This document shows, in pieces, positions 12,128 to 14,681 of a stretch of DNA of 14,681 nt; position 1 is the first letter of the stretch, and every line of letters starts with the position of its first letter. Origin of the DNA: Candidatus Terrybacteria bacterium RIFCSPLOWO2_01_FULL_58_14. GTDB lineage: Bacteria; Patescibacteriota; Minisyncoccia; Terrybacterales; 2-01-FULL-58-14. The stretch lies in the NCBI GenBank assembly GCA_001824745.1, contig MHSZ01000015.1, positions 1 through 14,681 of the forward strand, written 5' to 3'. The position numbers and the translations under genes are program-made. The notes below the pieces were generated by a model. It made no database searches, had not been told where the DNA came from, and worked only from the letters and a program-made list of their open reading frames with translations.

Positions 12128-13128
12128 AGCCCTGCTTTCTTACGGGCAATCGCGCGCTTCGCCGCAGCGACGACATCCTGCGCGCGAAGGCCGAACTCAT
12201 CCATAAGCGTATCCGGAGAACCCGATTCCCCGAAACGATCCTGCATGCCGATAAACTCCATCGGCACCGGGCGCTCTTTTGCAAGCACTTCGGCCACTGC
12301 GGAGCCCATGCCCCCGGCGATTTGATGCTCTTCTGCGGTCACCACCGCACCGCACTCCTGTGCGGCAGCGATGATCGTTTCGGTGTCCATCGGCTTCACC
12401 GTCGCATTATTGATGACCCGCGCGGCAATCCCCTCGCGCTCAAGCGCGTGTGCGGCGAGCAACGCCTCGTACACAAGCGGTCCGCATGCGATGAGTGCGA
12501 CGTCATCGCCATCGCGGAGTACCGACGCCTTCCCGATCGCAAACGGAGCATCCGGAACGGTGAACACCGGTGTTTTCTCGCGAGCGAACCGCAAATAGAC
12601 CGGGCCGGGAATATCCACAGCGGCGATCGTTGCTTTTCGCGCCTCGTGAACATCGCCGGGTACGACAACGATCATGTGCGGTAACGTCCGCATGATTGCG
12701 ATATCCTCAAGCGCCTGGTGTGTCGCGCCGTCGGGACCGACCGAAACTCCCGTGTGCGCCCCTCCGATCTTCACCGGCTGTTCGTTGTAGCAGATAGTCG
12801 TGCGAATCTGCTCCCAGTTCCGCCCCGGAGAAAACACTGCGTACGAGGCGATGAAAGGAATCTTTCCAACCGCGGCCAGACCCGATGCCACGGACGCCAT
12901 ATTCTGTTCGGCAACGCCCATCTCAATGAAGCGTTCAGGAAAGGCCTTCGTGAAGGCCTCCACCCGCGTGGACTCCGTGAGGTCCGCACAGAGCACCACC
13001 ACCTCGGCTCGGCGCTTTCCCAGCTCAAGCAACCCTTCGCCGTAACCGTTGCGGGTAGGCACACGCTCAACCTTCTCGCGATCGTAGAGGGTATCGTTGG
13101 CCAAGAGGCCGGACAGAATCTTCGCCAT
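12124..13128 (-). CDS. Transketolase, C-terminal subunit (pyrimidine-binding plus C-terminal domains)
   Basis: A 334-residue half of transketolase that pairs with the gene just upstream. It contains the pyrimidine-binding domain with GVAEQNM (71-77), where Glu74 is the catalytic Glu that activates thiamine diphosphate. It also has YAVFSPGRNWEQIR (96-109) and GPDGATHQALED (131-142, substrate-binding His137). After about residue 190 the C-terminal domain begins (VALIACGP, then AEEHQIAGGMGSAVAE). Transketolase moves two-carbon units between sugar phosphates; the split two-gene form is well known in archaea and several bacteria including CPR. A 1-deoxyxylulose-5-phosphate synthase or pyruvate dehydrogenase E1-beta is less likely given the partner. 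The frame stays open upstream to 13299, overlapping the partner gene; the ATG at 13126-13128 is chosen because the family's N-terminus starts there and it lies 16 nt after the partner's stop. Confidence 0.92.
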   Translation of the reverse strand: MAKILSGLLANDTLYDREKVERVPTRNGYGEGLLELGKRRAEVVVLCADLTESTRVEAFTKAFPERFIEMGVAEQNMASVASGLAAVGKIPFIASYAVFSPGRNWEQIRTTICYNEQPVKIGGAHTGVSVGPDGATHQALEDIAIMRTLPHMIVVVPGDVHEARKATIAAVDIPGPVYLRFAREKTPVFTVPDAPFAIGKASVLRDGDDVALIACGPLVYEALLAAHALEREGIAARVINNATVKPMDTETIIAAAQECGAVVTAEEHQIAGGMGSAVAEVLAKERPVPMEFIGMQDRFGESGSPDTLMDEFGLRAQDVVAAAKRAIARKKAGL

Positions 13129-13144
13129 AATCCTTGAGTACGAT

Positions 13145-14008
13145 TTATTCAGCGTGCGGATTCTCGATCTTGCCGCCCAGTGTACGGAGTTCCCGCAATG
13201 CATCCTTTGCTTCTTCGGGTTTGAAGGACTTCGAGTGCCACCGGAAATCGAACTCCATGAAATCCACGCCCTTGCCCGCAATGGTGTGGGCGAGAACAAC
13301 TACCGGCTTGGCATAGATCGCCCGCGCTTCATCGCAGACATCCGCGATCGCCTCAATATTGTGGCCGTCGACCTCGAGCACGTGCCAGTTGAAGGCCTCG
13401 TACTTTTCGCGCAGGGGTTCCAGCGGCATAATCTTCTCCGTCATGCCGTCAATCTGGATGTTATTCCGATCAATGATGGCGGTGAGATTATCGAGTTCAT
13501 GTTTTCCCGCAAGCATTGCGGCCTCCCATGTTTGCCCGCACTGCTGCTCGGCATCGGACATGATGCAATACACCGCATTCTTTTTCCCGTCCATCTTGAA
13601 CCCCAAAGCCATCCCTACGGCCTGGGAAAGTCCGGATCCGAGCGGACCAGAAGAAGTTTCGAGACCGGGAAGAGAGGGCCGATGCGGGTGTCCTTGGAGC
13701 CGCGATCCGAACTCTCGCAGCGTTTTCAGCTCTTCGAGAGGAAAATATCCGGCGTGCGCCATCGCGGCATACTGTACGGGACACACGTGGCCGTTGGAGA
13801 GCACGAGCCGATCACGCTCTTCCCAAAGAGGATTCTTGGGATCGTGTTTAAGGACATGAAAATAGAGCGCGGTGAAAATATCGGCTAAATCAAGAGGCCC
13901 AGCGATGTGCCCGGACCCGGCGCGAATTACTGCCTCGACGGTATCGCGTCGGATTTTTGCGGCGATCGCCTCCAAGGATTGCGCCTTTTCGTCACTGAGA
14001 GAGGCCAT
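13145..14008 (-). CDS. Transketolase, N-terminal subunit (ThDP pyrophosphate-binding domain)
   Basis: A 287-residue pyrophosphate-binding half of a split transketolase. SGHIAG (32-37) matches the family's SGHPGG. SNGH (71-74), GHPHRPSLPG (106-115, substrate His) and SSGPLGSGLSQAVGMALG (119-136) are conserved. The metal- and diphosphate-binding motif that usually reads GDGE...EGxxWEA appears as SDAEQQCGQTWEA (151-163): Asp152, Glu154, Trp161, Glu162 and Ala163 are kept, but both Gly and the EG are replaced. LDNLTAIIDRNNIQIDG (172-188) completes the site with Asn182/183. AHTIAGKG (240-247) is also typical. The next gene, 16 nt downstream, carries the other half, so an alpha2beta2 enzyme is expected. 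An extended -10-like box 8 nt before the ATG may give an internal promoter. It lies 6 nt after the DUF1858 gene. Confidence 0.92.
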   Translation of the reverse strand: MASLSDEKAQSLEAIAAKIRRDTVEAVIRAGSGHIAGPLDLADIFTALYFHVLKHDPKNPLWEERDRLVLSNGHVCPVQYAAMAHAGYFPLEELKTLREFGSRLQGHPHRPSLPGLETSSGPLGSGLSQAVGMALGFKMDGKKNAVYCIMSDAEQQCGQTWEAAMLAGKHELDNLTAIIDRNNIQIDGMTEKIMPLEPLREKYEAFNWHVLEVDGHNIEAIADVCDEARAIYAKPVVVLAHTIAGKGVDFMEFDFRWHSKSFKPEEAKDALRELRTLGGKIENPHAE

Positions 14009-14014
14009 CGCTTT

Positions 14015-14260
14015 TTAGGATACCACGGCGGTTTCGCCCCCAGAAGGGCGGGGTTCTCCCGCAATGCGGTTTACCGCCGAGAGCGCTTCTGTGATTTCCT
14101 TATCGGAATAACCGTGGAGGCGCATGCCATCTTCGAAGGTGTCGAGAGCGTTCGCAATGCAGTTCACGCAATGGAGCCCCCACTCGCGCTGCAGATATTC
14201 CGCAACGTGTGGCAAACGCACCGCAATCTCGCCGAGATTTGTCGCCGCAGTGATAGACAT
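14015..14260 (-). CDS. DUF1858 CxxC domain protein
   Basis: An 81-residue cytoplasmic protein made almost wholly of a DUF1858 (hybrid-cluster-protein-associated, disulfide-containing) domain. ITAATNLGEIAVRLP at the N-terminus is the typical opening. C31 and C34 lie in HCVNC, followed by ALDTFEDGMRLHGYSDKEI (38-56), the conserved acid-rich helix with HG. The domain is known in Fe-S and thiol-related contexts, but its reaction is not established. It follows the SufU-type gene by 5 nt, so a role with Fe-S cluster assembly or its redox state is a fair inference. The open frame runs upstream to 14326 inside sufU; the ATG at 14258-14260 is chosen because the domain begins at once after it. The last 12 residues (RPSGGETAVVS region) are a polar tail. 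Confidence 0.82.
   Translation of the reverse strand: MSITAATNLGEIAVRLPHVAEYLQREWGLHCVNCIANALDTFEDGMRLHGYSDKEITEALSAVNRIAGEPRPSGGETAVVS
14017..14025 (-). promoter_or_regulatory. Possible internal extended -10 before transketolase N subunit
   Basis: Read on the minus strand: TGGTATCCT (TGn plus TATCCT, 4 of 6 consensus), ending 8 nt before the ATG at 14006-14008. It overlaps the stop region of the DUF1858 gene. The box is weaker than those of rpiB and gap, but placement is similar. Confidence 0.3.
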
Positions 14261-14265
14261 ATTCT

Positions 14266-14643
14266 TTATCTGCGCTTGATACCGTTCGGGAGTTTCCGGA
14301 GCGCATCCCACGGCAAGAGCGCACAACTGATACGGCCGGGAGTGAGAGGGGCCGCAAAAATCTCCAAAACATCGTCTTCTGTTATTTTCGCCACCGAAAC
14401 GAGCGTCTTGCCCTGGATCCGTTCCAGCAACCGCGATGCTGACGCCATTGCCACCATACAGCCGCGTCCTTCGAACCGCGCCTCTTCAATCTTCGCGCCA
14501 GAAGCATCGCGCCGCACGTGGAGTTTCAGCTCGTCGCCGCAGGTCGGATTCTTCGCCTCAAGCACCACATCCGCATCCTGAAGCTCTCCATAGTGCTTCG
14601 GATGACGAGCATCTTCAATGATATCGCTGCGGTAAAGCGTCAT
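14266..14643 (-). CDS. sufU: SufU-type Fe-S cluster scaffold / sulfur-relay protein
   Basis: A 125-residue protein of the IscU/SufU family. The three ligand cysteines are in NPTCGDEL (C35, with conserved Asp37), GRGCMVAMASAS (C62) and ISCALLPW (C107). The sequence RISCALLPWDAL is the usual SufU/IscU C-terminal motif, and the N-terminus YRSDIIEDARHPKHYG matches Y...I.DH...P.N.G of the family. Length is at the short end for SufU (about 140). In Firmicutes SufU is a zinc-dependent sulfur acceptor for the SufS desulfurase; either that role or scaffold use is possible. No cysteine desulfurase is in the window; it may lie beyond the right edge. An AGGA ribosome site is about 6 nt before the ATG and a 19-bp perfect dyad is just upstream. 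It is the first of ten minus-strand genes visible. Confidence 0.9.
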   Translation of the reverse strand: MTLYRSDIIEDARHPKHYGELQDADVVLEAKNPTCGDELKLHVRRDASGAKIEEARFEGRGCMVAMASASRLLERIQGKTLVSVAKITEDDVLEIFAAPLTPGRISCALLPWDALRKLPNGIKRR

Positions 14644-14653
14644 GGAGTTTCCT

Positions 14654-14672
14654 GTATTGCCAGTGGCAATAC
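14654..14672. promoter_or_regulatory. Perfect 19-bp dyad upstream of sufU (probable operator)
   Basis: GTATTGCCAGTGGCAATAC: two 9-bp arms (14654-14662 and 14664-14672) around one central base. It ends 10 bp before the sufU start codon and directly precedes the Shine-Dalgarno AGGA. Such a dyad suits a homodimeric regulator and would block the promoter or the ribosome site. It has no T-run, so it is unlikely to be a terminator. It does not match the IscR site as I know it, and no second copy was noticed in the window. Confidence 0.5.
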
Positions 14673-14681
14673 GCGTTTCGT

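Noticed and set aside
11354..12325. Plus-strand open frame opposite the channel gene (323 codons)
   Set aside because: Highly charged translation with no family pattern; the minus-strand channel has clear TM helices and a pore and is coupled by ATGA overlaps.
12942..12959. Inverted repeat AGGCCTTC-GT-GAAGGCCT
   Set aside because: It lies in transketolase C coding sequence, in a conserved-looking helix, with no T-run; taken as chance in GC-rich codons.
12124..13128. Assignment as 1-deoxyxylulose-5-phosphate synthase or pyruvate dehydrogenase beta subunit
   Set aside because: The partner at 13145-14008 is a transketolase N-half (SGHIAG, GHPHRP, WEA), and DXS is a single longer chain.
13097..13888. 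Plus-strand open frame opposite transketolase N subunit
   Set aside because: Antisense shadow; the minus-strand frame carries all ThDP-enzyme motifs.
1..14681. TGA recoding as glycine (SR1/Gracilibacteria)
   Set aside because: TGA is used as a normal stop in two ATGA overlaps and at other gene ends, and all proteins are full-length under the standard code.
1..14681. Mobile element, CRISPR array, tRNA or rRNA
   Set aside because: No regularly spaced repeats, no transposase or integrase motifs, no terminal repeats and no cloverleaf or rRNA-like stretch noticed by eye on either strand.

Overview
The window reads as a GC-rich, gene-dense bacterial chromosome segment, most plausibly from a Patescibacteria/CPR lineage (Parcubacteria-like). 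This placement is inference. It rests on the style of the thioredoxin reductase, a transketolase split into two genes, small stand-alone redox proteins, nearly absent intergenic space, several starts with no room for a leader, and ordinary TGA stops (so no SR1/Gracilibacteria recoding). No rRNA, tRNA, CRISPR array, transposase, integrase or phage gene was seen. No gene-free stretch exceeds about 90 bp.

Left part (1-7338): a partial rpiB (minus strand) diverges from a short plus-strand pair, a thioredoxin-fold protein and a DoxX-family membrane protein. A minus-strand CuA-like cupredoxin follows, overlapping doxX tail to tail. Then a plus-strand cluster encodes a copper-type P1B-ATPase (CopA), a CopZ-like chaperone and an anchored secreted protein of unknown function. 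It converges, across a strong hairpin terminator, on a minus-strand pair: a CcdA/DsbD-like transmembrane protein with a duplicated His-containing ectodomain, and a Met/His-rich secreted protein. Together these look like a copper export, extracytoplasmic copper-binding and thiol-reduction module. Its exact role (detoxification or metallation of a cuproenzyme) is not settled by the sequence.

Right part (7417-14643): ten closely packed minus-strand genes, probably read right to left and ending at a hairpin at 7357-7383. In order they are a SufU-type Fe-S scaffold, a DUF1858 CxxC protein, transketolase N and C subunits, a K+-channel-like protein with a TIGLGN filter, a VIT/CCC1 iron or manganese transporter, a ROK sugar kinase, glutaredoxin, thioredoxin reductase and GAPDH. 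Gaps are 5-24 nt and two junctions are 4-nt ATGA overlaps. The operon joins sugar-phosphate metabolism (with rpiB nearby), Fe/Fe-S handling and thiol redox. Thioredoxin reductase and glutaredoxin could supply thiol electrons used by the CcdA-like protein next door.

Most notable observations: a CcdA-like reductase fused to two His-motif domains with identical spacing; a CopA with the same GLGEIF motif in two enlarged extracytoplasmic loops; a CuA-like site with Met replaced by Gln; a Met-rich protein predicted to start with His after signal cleavage; a K+-channel filter variant; extended -10 boxes placed exactly where transcription would start at the ATG; and a 19-bp perfect dyad just before sufU.
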